From the NCBI RefSeq assembly GCF_002286785.1, contig NZ_MUJY01000161.1:1-36745 (forward strand): a DNA stretch of 36,745 nt. The letters run 5' to 3'. This document shows, piece by piece, positions 26,004 to 33,477 of this stretch. Both the position numbers and the translations under genes were made by a program. Within the stretch, counting starts at the first letter, position 1. Each line of letters begins with the position of its first letter. The notes below the pieces were generated by a model that did no database searches, was not told the origin of the DNA, and saw nothing but the letters and a program-made list of their open reading frames with translations. This stretch comes from Pseudomonas sp. PIC25. Its GTDB lineage: Bacteria > Pseudomonadota > Gammaproteobacteria > Pseudomonadales > Pseudomonadaceae.

Positions 26004-28520
26004 TCAGCCTCTGGGCTTGGCGCGTGCGGTAGGTTCGGCGATCAGGGGATCGTCAGGCCAATAGTGCTTGGGATAGCGCCCCTTGAGATCCTTTTTCACC
26101 TCGGCGTAGGTGTTGCGCCAGAAGCTCGCCAGGTCTTGGGTCACCTGCACCGGGCGGCGTGCCGGGGACAGCAGGTGCAGCTTGACGATCTGCCGGCCGC
26201 CGGCGATGCGCGGTGTCTCGGCGAGACCGAACAGTTCCTGCAGACGCACCGCCAGGATCGGCGGGTCCTCGCTGTAGTCCAGGCGGATATTCGACCCGGA
26301 CGGCACGCTCAGGCTACGCGGTGCCAGCTCCTCCAGGCGCTGCGGCAGCGGCCAGGGCAACAGACCGGCGAGAATGCCGCCCAGATCGAGGTTGGCGAAG
26401 TGGCTGAGCCGGCTGACCTTACCGAGGTACGGTGCCAACCAGTCCTCCAGGCTCTCGATCAGTGCCGAGTCGGAGACATCGGGCCAGTCGCTGCGACCGC
26501 CGTTCTCGAGATCGATTCGGCGCAATAGCGCCACCCGTGCCTGCCACTGGCGCAGTTCCGGCGTCCAGGGCAACAGCTCCAGGCCCTTGCGCCGCACCAG
26601 TTGAACCAACGCCCGGCAGCGCGCCGCCTCGTCCAACCCCGGCAACGGCTCGCGATCCAACACCAGTTCTCCGACTCGCCGCTGACGCTCGGCACGTAGT
26701 ACGCCTTCGCGCTCGTCCCACTCCAGCTCGTCGCGGCTTTGCACCTGCTCGGCCAGCACGTCATCGAACAATGCCGGATCGAGATCGGCCGCGAGGTAGA
26801 TACGCTCCTCGCGCTGCCCCTGGCGACTGCCGAGGTCGGCGATCACCAGCCACTCATGCTTCATCAAGGCGTCCGGCTCGCCGAATAGCGCCGCACGGCC
26901 GTTGGCCAGACGGTACTCGGCGCCGCCGGGACGGCGTTGGCGGGCAACGCGATCCGGGTAGGCGAACGCCAGCAGCGCGCCGAGCCAGCGCCCGTGTTCG
27001 GGATCGGCCACCGCCTCCCGAGCTTCGCCACGCAGGTAATTCCGGTATTGCCGCGCCAGTTGCCGGGCGCGCTGCACGCCGCCGCGACTGGCACCGGCTG
27101 GCTTCTCTCCTGCCAGCAGTGCCAGGCGGCTGTGCAGGTCGGCGCCTCCGCCACGCAGGATGTCGCGCTCGCCGAGCAAGGCGGCAAGGTCACAGGCCAG
27201 CGCGCCCAGCCCCAGGGCCTGCCCACGCAGCAGCAGATGAGCGATGCGCGGGTGCGCCGGCAGCTCGGCCATCGCCTGGCCATGGGGCGTCAGCATGCCC
27301 CGCGCGTCGAGGGCACCGAGACGGCCGAGCAGATCACGCGCCTGGGCATGAGCCGCCGGGGGCGGTGGATCGAGCCAGACCAGTTCGGCAGGCGTCACGC
27401 CCCAGCGTGCCAATTGCAAGGCCACCCCGGCCAGATCGGCCTGGAGAATCTCTGCGCTGCCATAGGCTGGCAGTTGCTCATGCTGCTCTTGCGACCACAG
27501 CCGGTAGCACACGCCCGGCTCCAGGCGCCCGGCACGGCCGGCGCGCTGTGTCGCCGAGGCCCGGGAGATGCGCTGGGTGTCGAGGCGGGTCATGCCGCTG
27601 TTCGGATCGAAGCGCGGCACCCGCGCCAACCCGGCGTCGACGACCACACGCACGCCATCGATGGTCAGGCTGGTTTCGGCGATGTTGGTAGCCAGCACGA
27701 TCTTGCGCATCCCGGCCGGCGCCGGTTCGATGGCGGCGCGCTGAGCGGCGAGATCGAGTTCGCCGTGCAACGGACAGAGCAGGAGGTCGCCACGCCCGGC
27801 CAACGCCTCGGCCAATTGCTCGTGCACCCGACGGATTTCCGCCTGGCCGGGCAGGAACACCAGCAGGCTACCCGGTTCGTCAACCAGCGCCTGCAACACC
27901 GTCGCGACAACCCGGGGTTCCAGATATTCGCCGGGCTGTACCGGCCGCCCACAGCGGATGTCCACCGGAAACATCCGGCCCTCGCTGCGTACCACCGGTG
28001 CCGCGCCGAGCAGCGTCGACAGCCGCTCGCCTTCCAGGGTGGCAGACATCAGCAGGACTTTCAGCGGCGGCTCGTCGCGCAATAGTTCGCGACCATTGAG
28101 GGTGAGCGCCAAGGCCAGGTCGGCATCCAGGCTGCGCTCGTGGAATTCATCGAAGATGACCAGCCCCACGCCCTCCAGCGCCGGGTCGTCCTGCAGGCGA
28201 CGAGCCAGGATGCCTTCGGTGACCACTTCGATGCGGGTCTTCGGCCCGACCTTCGATTCCAGGCGGATGCGATAGCCGACCGTCTCGCCGACCCGCTCGC
28301 CCAACTCGCTGGCCAGCCGTTCCGCCGCCGCCCGTGCCGCCAGCCGGCGCGGCTCCAGCATCAGGATCGATTGCCCAGCCAGCCAGGGCTCGTCGAGCAG
28401 GGCCAGCGGTACCCGGGTGGTCTTGCCCGCGCCCGGCGGCGCCTCCAGCACCACTTCATGGCGCTCGGCCAGGGCGGTGCGCAGGGCGGGCAATACGGCA
28501 TCGATAGGCAGGGCGAGCAA
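26004..28520 (-). CDS. hrpB: ATP-dependent RNA helicase HrpB
   Basis: An 838-residue DExH helicase of the HrpB family. It has Walker A PPGAGKTT (about residues 28-35), the DEFH box in IFDEFHERSLDADLAL (about 122), SATL (motif III), the ATNIAETSLTIDGV motif V region and the QRAGRAGR motif VI. HA2 and the C-terminal HrpB-specific domain follow, ending in KDLKGRYPKHYWPDDP. The E. coli relative is about 809-824 residues. The cellular role of HrpB is poorly defined. It is a single-gene unit with its own promoter-like -10 upstream. Confidence 0.94.
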   Translation of the reverse strand: MLALPIDAVLPALRTALAERHEVVLEAPPGAGKTTRVPLALLDEPWLAGQSILMLEPRRLAARAAAERLASELGERVGETVGYRIRLESKVGPKTRIEVVTEGILARRLQDDPALEGVGLVIFDEFHERSLDADLALALTLNGRELLRDEPPLKVLLMSATLEGERLSTLLGAAPVVRSEGRMFPVDIRCGRPVQPGEYLEPRVVATVLQALVDEPGSLLVFLPGQAEIRRVHEQLAEALAGRGDLLLCPLHGELDLAAQRAAIEPAPAGMRKIVLATNIAETSLTIDGVRVVVDAGLARVPRFDPNSGMTRLDTQRISRASATQRAGRAGRLEPGVCYRLWSQEQHEQLPAYGSAEILQADLAGVALQLARWGVTPAELVWLDPPPPAAHAQARDLLGRLGALDARGMLTPHGQAMAELPAHPRIAHLLLRGQALGLGALACDLAALLGERDILRGGGADLHSRLALLAGEKPAGASRGGVQRARQLARQYRNYLRGEAREAVADPEHGRWLGALLAFAYPDRVARQRRPGGAEYRLANGRAALFGEPDALMKHEWLVIADLGSRQGQREERIYLAADLDPALFDDVLAEQVQSRDELEWDEREGVLRAERQRRVGELVLDREPLPGLDEAARCRALVQLVRRKGLELLPWTPELRQWQARVALLRRIDLENGGRSDWPDVSDSALIESLEDWLAPYLGKVSRLSHFANLDLGGILAGLLPWPLPQRLEELAPRSLSVPSGSNIRLDYSEDPPILAVRLQELFGLAETPRIAGGRQIVKLHLLSPARRPVQVTQDLASFWRNTYAEVKKDLKGRYPKHYWPDDPLIAEPTARAKPRG

Positions 28521-28555
28521 GGGCCGATCCTCGGGTGGTCGAACGCAGGGCGGCG

Positions 28556-28561
28556 ATTATA
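28556..28561 (-). promoter_or_regulatory. Possible hrpB -10 element
   Basis: A perfect TATAAT on the minus strand, 36 bp before the hrpB ATG, is followed by a GC-rich discriminator. No good -35 is seen at the right distance. Confidence 0.4.
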
Positions 28562-28666
28562 ACGGCGATCGCCCAGACCTTCGCCGCAGAAGAAGGGAAC
28601 CCGGGCGGTATGTGCGCTGGTCATATGAAGGACGCCACAGCGAAGCGGTATTGCAATGGACGCCTT

Positions 28667-28674
28667 GGTATAGT
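28667..28674 (+). promoter_or_regulatory. Extended -10 promoter of the lipoprotein gene
   Basis: TGGTATAGT is an extended -10 (TGn plus TATAGT) lying 26 bp before the ATG at 28700. It would give a short leader of about 20 nt containing the strong ribosome site. Confidence 0.45.
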
Positions 28675-28699
28675 GGCGATTTTCAATCAGGAGGTGCTT

Positions 28700-29116
28700 A
28701 TGCGCACGCATTCCCGTGTCATCGGCGGGGTCCTCATCGCCGCCCTGCTCAGCCAGTTGTCCGCTTGCGGCACGCTGTTCTTTCCCGATCGCCGGGGCCA
28801 GATCGAAGGCAAGATCGACCCAGTGGTGGCCGCGCTGGATGCCGTCGGTATCCTTTTCTATGTGATCCCAGGCCTGATCGCCTTCGGCATCGACTTCGCC
28901 ACCGGCGCCATTTATCTGCCCGACAACCAGTACTCGGTAGCCCCGGAAACCCTCAAGGACGCCATCGGCAGCGACGGCCAGATCGACCGCGCCAAGCTCA
29001 AGGCAATCATCGAGCGGGAAACCGGCCACAGCCTGCCGCTGGACGACCCGCGCCTGATCCAACACAGCGGCAGCCTTCAGCAACTGGCCGCCTACGGCCT
29101 GCGCCCGGCCGCCTGA
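28700..29116 (+). CDS. Small YceK/YidQ-like lipoprotein of unknown function
   Basis: A 138-residue lipoprotein. The signal peptide has lipobox LSAC with the lipidated C23. A short region with PDRRGQIEGKIDPVVAALD follows, then a hydrophobic stretch (about 50-72, ILFYVIPGLIAFGIDFATGA), a pattern seen in small YceK/YidQ-like lipoproteins. The C-terminal half is polar (IDRAKLKAIIERETGHS). CAGGAGGTG lies 5 nt before the ATG. The function is not known. An inverted repeat separates it from the DinB-like gene downstream. Confidence 0.8.
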   Translation: MRTHSRVIGGVLIAALLSQLSACGTLFFPDRRGQIEGKIDPVVAALDAVGILFYVIPGLIAFGIDFATGAIYLPDNQYSVAPETLKDAIGSDGQIDRAKLKAIIERETGHSLPLDDPRLIQHSGSLQQLAAYGLRPAA

Positions 29117-29128
29117 GCCAGCCCTTAC

Positions 29129-29155
29129 GGATGCGGCGGCACTTACGCCGCATCC
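29129..29155. repeat. 10-bp inverted repeat between two genes
   Basis: GGATGCGGCG (29129-29138) and CGCCGCATCC (29146-29155) are separated by 7 nt. There is no T-tract on either strand. It may stabilise the upstream message or act as a weak terminator. Confidence 0.6.
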
Positions 29156-29166
29156 CAGGAGCCACG

Positions 29167-29685
29167 ATGCCCCCCCGACGGAACGGAACCCTGCTCACCC
29201 ACCTCGAACGCATGCTGACCTACCACGGCTGGGCTTACCGACGCCTGCTCGCGGCCGTGGAGCCGCTCGGCGAGGACGACTGGAAGGCCCCATGCGGACT
29301 GTTCTTCGGCAGTCTTCACGGCACGCTCAACCACCTTGCCGTAGCCGACCGCATCTGGCTCGCCCGGGTACGTGGCGAGCCGGCACCCTTCGTCCGCCTG
29401 GACGCGGAAGCGGCGGCCAGCCGCACCGAGCTGGCCGACTACCTGGCCGAAGGCGTGCAGGCCTGGCTGCAGTTCCTCGATCAGCATGACGACGCCAGCC
29501 TCGCCGCCCACCTGGACTACCGCAACACGCGTGGCGAGCCCTTTCGCAAGCCGCTGGCCGATATCGTCCTGCACCTGGTCAACCATGGCACGCATCACCG
29601 CGGCCAGGTGAGCGCGGCCCTCACCGCCATGGGCCAGCCGGCGCCGGTGCTGGACTACCTCTACTTCCTGCCGGACGATCTATGA
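29167..29685 (+). CDS. DinB-family putative metal-dependent protein
   Basis: A 172-residue four-helix-bundle protein of the DinB/YfiT superfamily. The three expected metal histidines are visible: one in the SLHGTLNHLAVADR segment (about H51 or H56), and two in LVNHGTHHRGQV (about 137-144). The family includes thiol-dependent transferases and hydrolases; substrate unknown. AGGAG lies before the start ATG. Its stop overlaps the fieF-like start (ATGA), so the two are probably cotranscribed. Confidence 0.88.
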   Translation: MPPRRNGTLLTHLERMLTYHGWAYRRLLAAVEPLGEDDWKAPCGLFFGSLHGTLNHLAVADRIWLARVRGEPAPFVRLDAEAAASRTELADYLAEGVQAWLQFLDQHDDASLAAHLDYRNTRGEPFRKPLADIVLHLVNHGTHHRGQVSAALTAMGQPAPVLDYLYFLPDDL

Positions 29686-30575
29686 GCCTGAGCCACCAAC
29701 ACGCCAACCTGCTGCGCCTGGCTACCCGCGCGGCCCTGACCGTAGCGCTCTGTCTGGTGGCCGCCAAAGCCGTGGCCTGGTGGCTGAGCGGTTCGGTGAG
29801 CCTGCTCGCCGGTCTGACCGACTCGTTGCTGGACAGTGCGGCCTCGCTGCTCAATCTGCTGGCGGTGCACTATTCGCTGCGCCCGGCCGATGACGATCAC
29901 CGCTACGGCCACGGCAAGGCCGAAGCCCTGGCCGGACTGGGCCAGTCGCTGTTCATCGGGATCAGCGCACTTCTGGTCGGCGCACAAGGTGTGAACCGCC
30001 TGCTCCATCCAGAGCCGCTGGGGGCGCAGGCACTGGGTATCGGGGTGATGGTCCTGTCGTTAGTGCTGACCGTCGCTCTGCTGGCGTACCAGCACCATGT
30101 GATCAAGGTCACCGGCTCCACTGCGATCCGCGCCGATTCGCTGCACTACCGCTCGGACCTGCTACTCAACAGCAGCATACTGCTTGCCCTGATCCTGGCC
30201 AGTTATGGCTGGGAGCGGCTCGACGCGCTGTTCGGCATCGGCATCGCCTTCTACATCCTGTGGAGTGCCGGCAGCATTGCCCGCGAAGCGGGCGCGGTGT
30301 TGATGGATACCGAGCTGCCGCCGGACGTCAGCGCGGACATGCACCGGCTGGCCTGCGAAATACCCGGCGTGCTCGGCGCGCATGACCTGCGCACGCGGGT
30401 ATCCGGCACGCACTGGTTCGTCCAGCTCCATCTGGAGCTGCCTGGCGAGCTGTCGTTATCCCAGGCTCACTGCCTGTGCGACCAGGTGGAAGCGGCTATC
30501 CATGCCGCCTATCCCCGGGCCGAGGTACTGGTGCACGCGGACCCGAGCGAAGTGGTGCGCCACGACCGGCCGTGA
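29682..30575 (+). CDS. fieF: Cation diffusion facilitator, FieF-like metal exporter
   Basis: A 297-residue inner-membrane divalent-cation/proton antiporter. It has six hydrophobic segments and a cytosolic C-terminal domain. The transport site is complete: DSLLD in TM2 (about residues 47-51) and HYRSD in TM5 (H and D, four residues apart), the same D-D-H-D set as E. coli FieF. HRYGHGKAEALAG follows TM2 as in the family. Zinc, cadmium or ferrous iron are likely substrates. It overlaps the DinB-like gene by 4 bp and abuts the converging small gene at 30576. Confidence 0.9.
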   Translation: MSLSHQHANLLRLATRAALTVALCLVAAKAVAWWLSGSVSLLAGLTDSLLDSAASLLNLLAVHYSLRPADDDHRYGHGKAEALAGLGQSLFIGISALLVGAQGVNRLLHPEPLGAQALGIGVMVLSLVLTVALLAYQHHVIKVTGSTAIRADSLHYRSDLLLNSSILLALILASYGWERLDALFGIGIAFYILWSAGSIAREAGAVLMDTELPPDVSADMHRLACEIPGVLGAHDLRTRVSGTHWFVQLHLELPGELSLSQAHCLCDQVEAAIHAAYPRAEVLVHADPSEVVRHDRP

Positions 30576-30764
30576 TCAGGCCCCGATCTTCGTTCTCGGA
30601 GCCTGCGGTCGCTCCGCCAGCAACGTCCTCGCGACCTGCGGATCGATCCGCTCGACCACTTCGATTTCCGGAACCATCGACTGTGGCGGTTTGGCGACCA
30701 CCAGTGGCGACAGCCCCAGCAACAACAAGGCAAAAACCTCCACAATCCCCATGCGCTTTTCCAC
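30576..30764 (-). CDS. Small secreted protein, unknown
   Basis: A 62-residue frame starting with GTG at 30764 (residues M-E-K-R-M-G-I-V). GGGAGG lies 5 nt upstream, which decides for this start over the ATG at 30752. It has a basic N-terminus, a hydrophobic core (VFALLLLGLSPLVVA, about residues 9-23) like a Sec signal peptide, and a mature part of about 38 residues rich in Pro, Val, Glu and Arg. No family recognised. Its stop directly abuts the fieF stop on the other strand. It is likely real because of the ribosome site and the signal sequence. Confidence 0.6.
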   Translation of the reverse strand: MEKRMGIVEVFALLLLGLSPLVVAKPPQSMVPEIEVVERIDPQVARTLLAERPQAPRTKIGA

Positions 30765-30862
30765 AGGTACCTCCCGTTGCGGTTCTTGGTTGACGAGGCA
30801 TCGGACAACGGGCCTGTGCAAAAGCGTGTCAGCGCAGCGTAAAGACTGGGTAAAGACGACGG

Positions 30863-30890
30863 AAAAGAAAAAGGGAGGCCGTGGCCTCCC
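30863..30890 (-). terminator. Intrinsic terminator on the minus strand
   Basis: GGGAGGCC and GGCCTCCC (30873-30890) form an 8-bp stem with a 2-nt centre. On the minus strand it is followed by TTTTTCTTTT. No protein gene precedes it on that strand, which suggests an RNA gene between here and the Lrp regulator. Confidence 0.8.
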
Positions 30891-31095
30891 TGGGGACAAG
30901 TCCTGCGCGGGCAATCGTGTCGCCGCTTTCGTCGCCCGTCTGGTTGGACGGTGCGGACCCGGTGGCCGCTGCGACCCGGTGGGATCGGCGGCGCCGACGC
31001 ACCTGATTGGGCGGGTCGGATGGACGCGTGGTCCGGGCCGTGAAACTGAGAGAAAGCTTACGCCCCCGCCTGCGATAGAGGATTGCTAAAATTGC
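30863..31095 (-). ncRNA. Candidate non-coding RNA divergent from the Lrp-type gene
   Basis: About 200-230 nt on the minus strand end in a strong intrinsic terminator, with no coding frame of note inside. The DNA is very GC-rich and contains two copies of CCACCGGGT separated by a few bases (complements of 30957-30965 and 30974-30982), plus several complementary GC blocks that could fold. The 5' end is not defined; no strong promoter was found, only TTGCGA-like sequence near 31115. It may be an sRNA, a leader remnant or a decayed gene end. Confidence 0.35.
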
Positions 31096-31150
31096 CTATC
31101 CATGGACTAATTTCGCAATAAATCGCCAGACACCACACAAAATTCGCAAT
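31082..31150. promoter_or_regulatory. Cluster of ATTGC/GCAAT half-sites before the Lrp-type gene
   Basis: ATTGC at 31082 and 31091 and GCAAT at 31115 and 31146 lie in an AT-rich stretch immediately upstream of the regulator. Two of them share the longer word TTCGCAAT. Lrp-family proteins usually bind such repeated, roughly helical-phase sites and repress themselves. Confidence 0.45.
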
Positions 31151-31172
31151 TCACCAGAACGAATCCATAAAG

Positions 31173-31652
31173 ATGAACAAACTCGACCGTTACGACCTGC
31201 GCATCCTCGCTGAGCTGCAGCACGATGCCCGTATCTCCAACCAGGAACTGGCCGAGCGCATCGGGCTGTCGCCCTCGCCCTGCTCGCGCCGGGTCAAGCA
31301 GTTGGAAGACGACGGCTATATAGTGCGCCAGGTGGCTTTGCTGGACCGTAAGAAGCTCGGCCTGACCCTCACCGCCTACGTGCTGATCGGCATGGACCGG
31401 CATACGCCGGAGCGCTTCGAGCGGTTCGAAGCGGCCATCCGCCAATGCCCGGAAGTACTGGAATGCAGCTTGGTCACCGGGATGGAAGCGGACTATCAGC
31501 TCAAGGTGGTGGTGCCGGACATGGACCATTACCAGCAGTTCCTGCTCGGCCAGCTCACCCGCATCGAAGGGGTCACCAGCGTGCGTTCGAGCTTCGTCCT
31601 GAACCAGGTGCTGAGCAGTACCGAACTGCCCTTGCAGCATCTGCGCAACTGA
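31173..31652 (+). CDS. Lrp/AsnC-family transcriptional regulator
   Basis: A 159-residue regulator. The N-terminal winged helix-turn-helix is LDRYDLRILAELQHDARISNQELAERIGLSPSPCSRRVKQLE, read here from residues 3 to about 45 in pieces such as ISNQELAERIGLS. The C-terminal RAM (AsnC) ligand and octamer domain contains VTGMEADYQLKVVVPDMDHY. The family senses amino acids and usually controls a neighbouring gene. Here no metabolic gene is divergent; only the candidate RNA and the small secreted protein lie on that side. The target is unknown. Confidence 0.93.
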   Translation: MNKLDRYDLRILAELQHDARISNQELAERIGLSPSPCSRRVKQLEDDGYIVRQVALLDRKKLGLTLTAYVLIGMDRHTPERFERFEAAIRQCPEVLECSLVTGMEADYQLKVVVPDMDHYQQFLLGQLTRIEGVTSVRSSFVLNQVLSSTELPLQHLRN

Positions 31653-31702
31653 GGGGGCGGAACGCTCGTCCCCTTCCGCTGCGGCACCGTACCGCAATCG
31701 CG

Positions 31703-31781
31703 TATACTCCCGCCGCCCTCGCCGTACCCCGGCGAGGCTCCGCACGATGCCCGGCGACAGAAGCCGATACCCCGGTTCTGT
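31703..31781 (+). promoter_or_regulatory. Possible promoter and structured leader of the DUF2788 gene
   Basis: TATACT (31703-31708) with a GC-rich discriminator looks like a -10. Downstream come two hairpins: CCTCGCCG/CGGCGAGG (31717-31737), and ACAGAA, CCG, CGG, TTCTGT (31757-31781). They would lie in a 5' leader of about 130 nt. No known riboswitch recognised. Confidence 0.4.
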
Positions 31782-31845
31782 TGTCACATCCGTACGCGAC
31801 ACCGAAATAACCCCACCCCGTCAAGGCATGCCGAGGAGGTAAGCG

Positions 31846-32049
31846 ATGGATCCCGAGTTGTTCGAAGAATGGATGATGATTGGCCTGGTCAGCGCGCTGG
31901 TCGGCTTCATGGCGTTCATCGTCTGGGACCTGGCCAAGAAGTCCAAGGCTGGCCGCTTCGGCACCATGATCCTGTTCCTCGCCCTCGGCCTGGGTGTGCT
32001 GGGTTTTGTGATCAAGTCGCTGGTTATCGGTAGCCTGGAAGGCGTCTGA
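31846..32049 (+). CDS. DUF2788 small membrane protein
   Basis: A 67-residue inner-membrane protein with two transmembrane helices: about residues 11-29 (MIGLVSALVGFMAFIVWDL) and 41-60 (ILFLALGLGVLGFVIKSLV). A basic loop KKSKAGRFG between them suggests both ends face the periplasm by the positive-inside rule. It matches the DUF2788 family of proteobacterial small proteins of unknown role. GAGGAGG lies 6-7 nt before the ATG. Confidence 0.88.
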   Translation: MDPELFEEWMMIGLVSALVGFMAFIVWDLAKKSKAGRFGTMILFLALGLGVLGFVIKSLVIGSLEGV

Positions 32050-32087
32050 GCGAACCTGTTCACGTCCACGCGGTCCATGAACCGCCC

Positions 32088-32116
32088 AACCGCTACATGC
32101 GAGCCTTGTAGCGGTT
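32088..32116. repeat. 10-bp inverted repeat after the DUF2788 gene
   Basis: AACCGCTACA (32088-32097) and TGTAGCGGTT (32107-32116) with a 9-nt loop. CTAATAAG follows rather than a T-tract. It is probably the 3' end structure of the DUF2788 message. The rest of 32050-32339 shows no gene; it should hold the globin promoter, which I could not locate. Confidence 0.55.
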
Positions 32117-32339
32117 CTAATAAGAGCTTCTTCACATTAGACCGGCACGGTCCATCGCTCCCGATGGGTTGCCGTTTGCCGGACGAATGATTTTGCCCAG
32201 ACACCAGCATTTGAAACGACCGCTTTGAGGCTTTTCCTCGAAAGCCCTCGAACGCGGATCGTCATCCCCCGTAAGGCCCCGGGAAGCGCTACACAGATGG
32301 CGCGCGGCCTCGCTCCTCACTGAGATAAGGATATTTTCG

Positions 32340-32732
32340 ATGAAACCCGCCGATCGTGTAATGCAGAGCTATGGCCGCTGCTGCGCCAGCCCTGCATTCT
32401 TCGATACCTTCTATGAAATCTTTCTCGCCAGTTCGCCTCAGGTTCGCGAGAAATTCGCCAACACGGACATGCCGCAGCAGAAGCTTCTGCTGCGCCAGGG
32501 CATTCTCAACCTGGTGCTTTATGCCCGCGGCATGCCGGACAGCAAACTGCGCGCCCTGGGCGAATCCCATTCACGGGAACGCATGGACATCCGCCCCGAA
32601 CTCTACGACCTCTGGCTGGATTCGCTGCTTGGCGCCATCGGCCGGCATGACCCGGAGTGCGACGCGGAAACCCGCAATGCCTGGCGTGAGGTGCTCGCCA
32701 AGGGCATCAATCTGATCAAGTCGTTTTACTGA
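32340..32732 (+). CDS. Single-domain globin
   Basis: A 130-residue globin-fold protein. The B/C-helix region is FFDTFYEIFLASSPQVREKF (residues 21-40), and a candidate proximal histidine lies in LGESHSRERM (about H81). The C-terminal helices contain ARNAWREVL-like and INLIKSF patterns. The length is between truncated and classical globins; it resembles Pseudomonas single-domain globins whose ligand (O2 or NO) is not established. It stands alone between DUF2788 and the converging rluE. The leader ends GATAAGGATATTTTCG. Confidence 0.8.
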   Translation: MKPADRVMQSYGRCCASPAFFDTFYEIFLASSPQVREKFANTDMPQQKLLLRQGILNLVLYARGMPDSKLRALGESHSRERMDIRPELYDLWLDSLLGAIGRHDPECDAETRNAWREVLAKGINLIKSFY

Positions 32733-32740
32733 CCCGGTCA

Positions 32741-32765
32741 CCGCACTAGAACAGACCTAGTGCGG
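32741..32765. terminator. Bidirectional hairpin between globin and rluE
   Basis: CCGCACTAG (32741-32749) and CTAGTGCGG (32757-32765) with a 7-nt loop lie where two converging genes end; the right arm includes the rluE stop. There is no T-tract, so termination may be imperfect or Rho-assisted. Confidence 0.5.
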
Positions 32766-33395
32766 CGACACCTCCCGCCATTCACCGGGCGCCAGCCCGT
32801 CCAGCGTCCAGTCGCCGATCCTTACCCGCACCAGCCGAAGCGTCGGCAGCCCGACCGCGGCCGTCATGCGCCTGACCTGACGGTTGCGCCCCTCGCGAAT
32901 CACCAGCTCCAGCCAGGCGGTGGGCACGCTCTTGCGAAAACGTACCGGCGGATCACGCTCCCAGAGCGCGGGCTCTTCCAGGCGACGAGCCTCGGCCGGC
33001 AGCGTCGGACCGTCGTTCAGCTCCACACCGTCGCGCAACCGCTGCAACTGTTCATCGCTCGGCTCGCCCTCCACCTGTACCCAGTAGGTCTTCGCCAGCT
33101 TATGCCGGGGATCGGCGATGCGCGCCTGCAACCGGCCGTCATTCGTGAGCAGCAGCAGGCCCTCGCTGTCGCGGTCGAGCCGCCCCGCCGGGTAGATGCC
33201 GGGGACCGGGATGAAGTCCTTGAGGGTCGCCCGCCCCTGGCCGTCGCTGAATTGGGTAAGAACGTCGAACGGTTTGTTGAACAGGATCAGCCTCGGTTCG
33301 GCAGGCGGCGCCTTGGCCACCCGTCGCGGTGCCGCCGGCTTGCCAGAAAAGCGGCGCGGAGCGGGACGGGATGCTGGGCGGGAAGGACGCGACAT
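32757..33395 (-). CDS. rluE: 23S rRNA pseudouridine synthase RluE
   Basis: A 212-residue RsuA/RluE-family synthase; RluE makes pseudouridine 2457 of 23S rRNA. The catalytic motif [17 protein letters not shown] (about residues 77-93) contains the aspartate nucleophile. The family start [16 protein letters not shown] and the terminal [18 protein letters not shown] block are also present. It lacks an S4 domain, as RluE does, and instead has a basic Pro/Ala/Arg tail of about 35 residues. Length compares with 217 in E. coli. Divergent from the MBL-fold gene. Confidence 0.92.
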   Translation of the reverse strand: MSRPSRPASRPAPRRFSGKPAAPRRVAKAPPAEPRLILFNKPFDVLTQFSDGQGRATLKDFIPVPGIYPAGRLDRDSEGLLLLTNDGRLQARIADPRHKLAKTYWVQVEGEPSDEQLQRLRDGVELNDGPTLPAEARRLEEPALWERDPPVRFRKSVPTAWLELVIREGRNRQVRRMTAAVGLPTLRLVRVRIGDWTLDGLAPGEWREVSPH

Positions 33396-33477
33396 GACTG
33401 GAAACGACTTGGCCGGACGGGAGGCGGGACGGGCATGCTAGGTTGACTGCTCGTCGAATCGCAAGAGCGAACCACGC

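Noticed and set aside
30946-31031. RsmY/RsmZ-like sRNA on the plus strand because of several GGA words
   Set aside because: No plus-strand terminator or promoter brackets it, and the GGA words are not in clear hairpin loops; the terminator seen faces the other strand.
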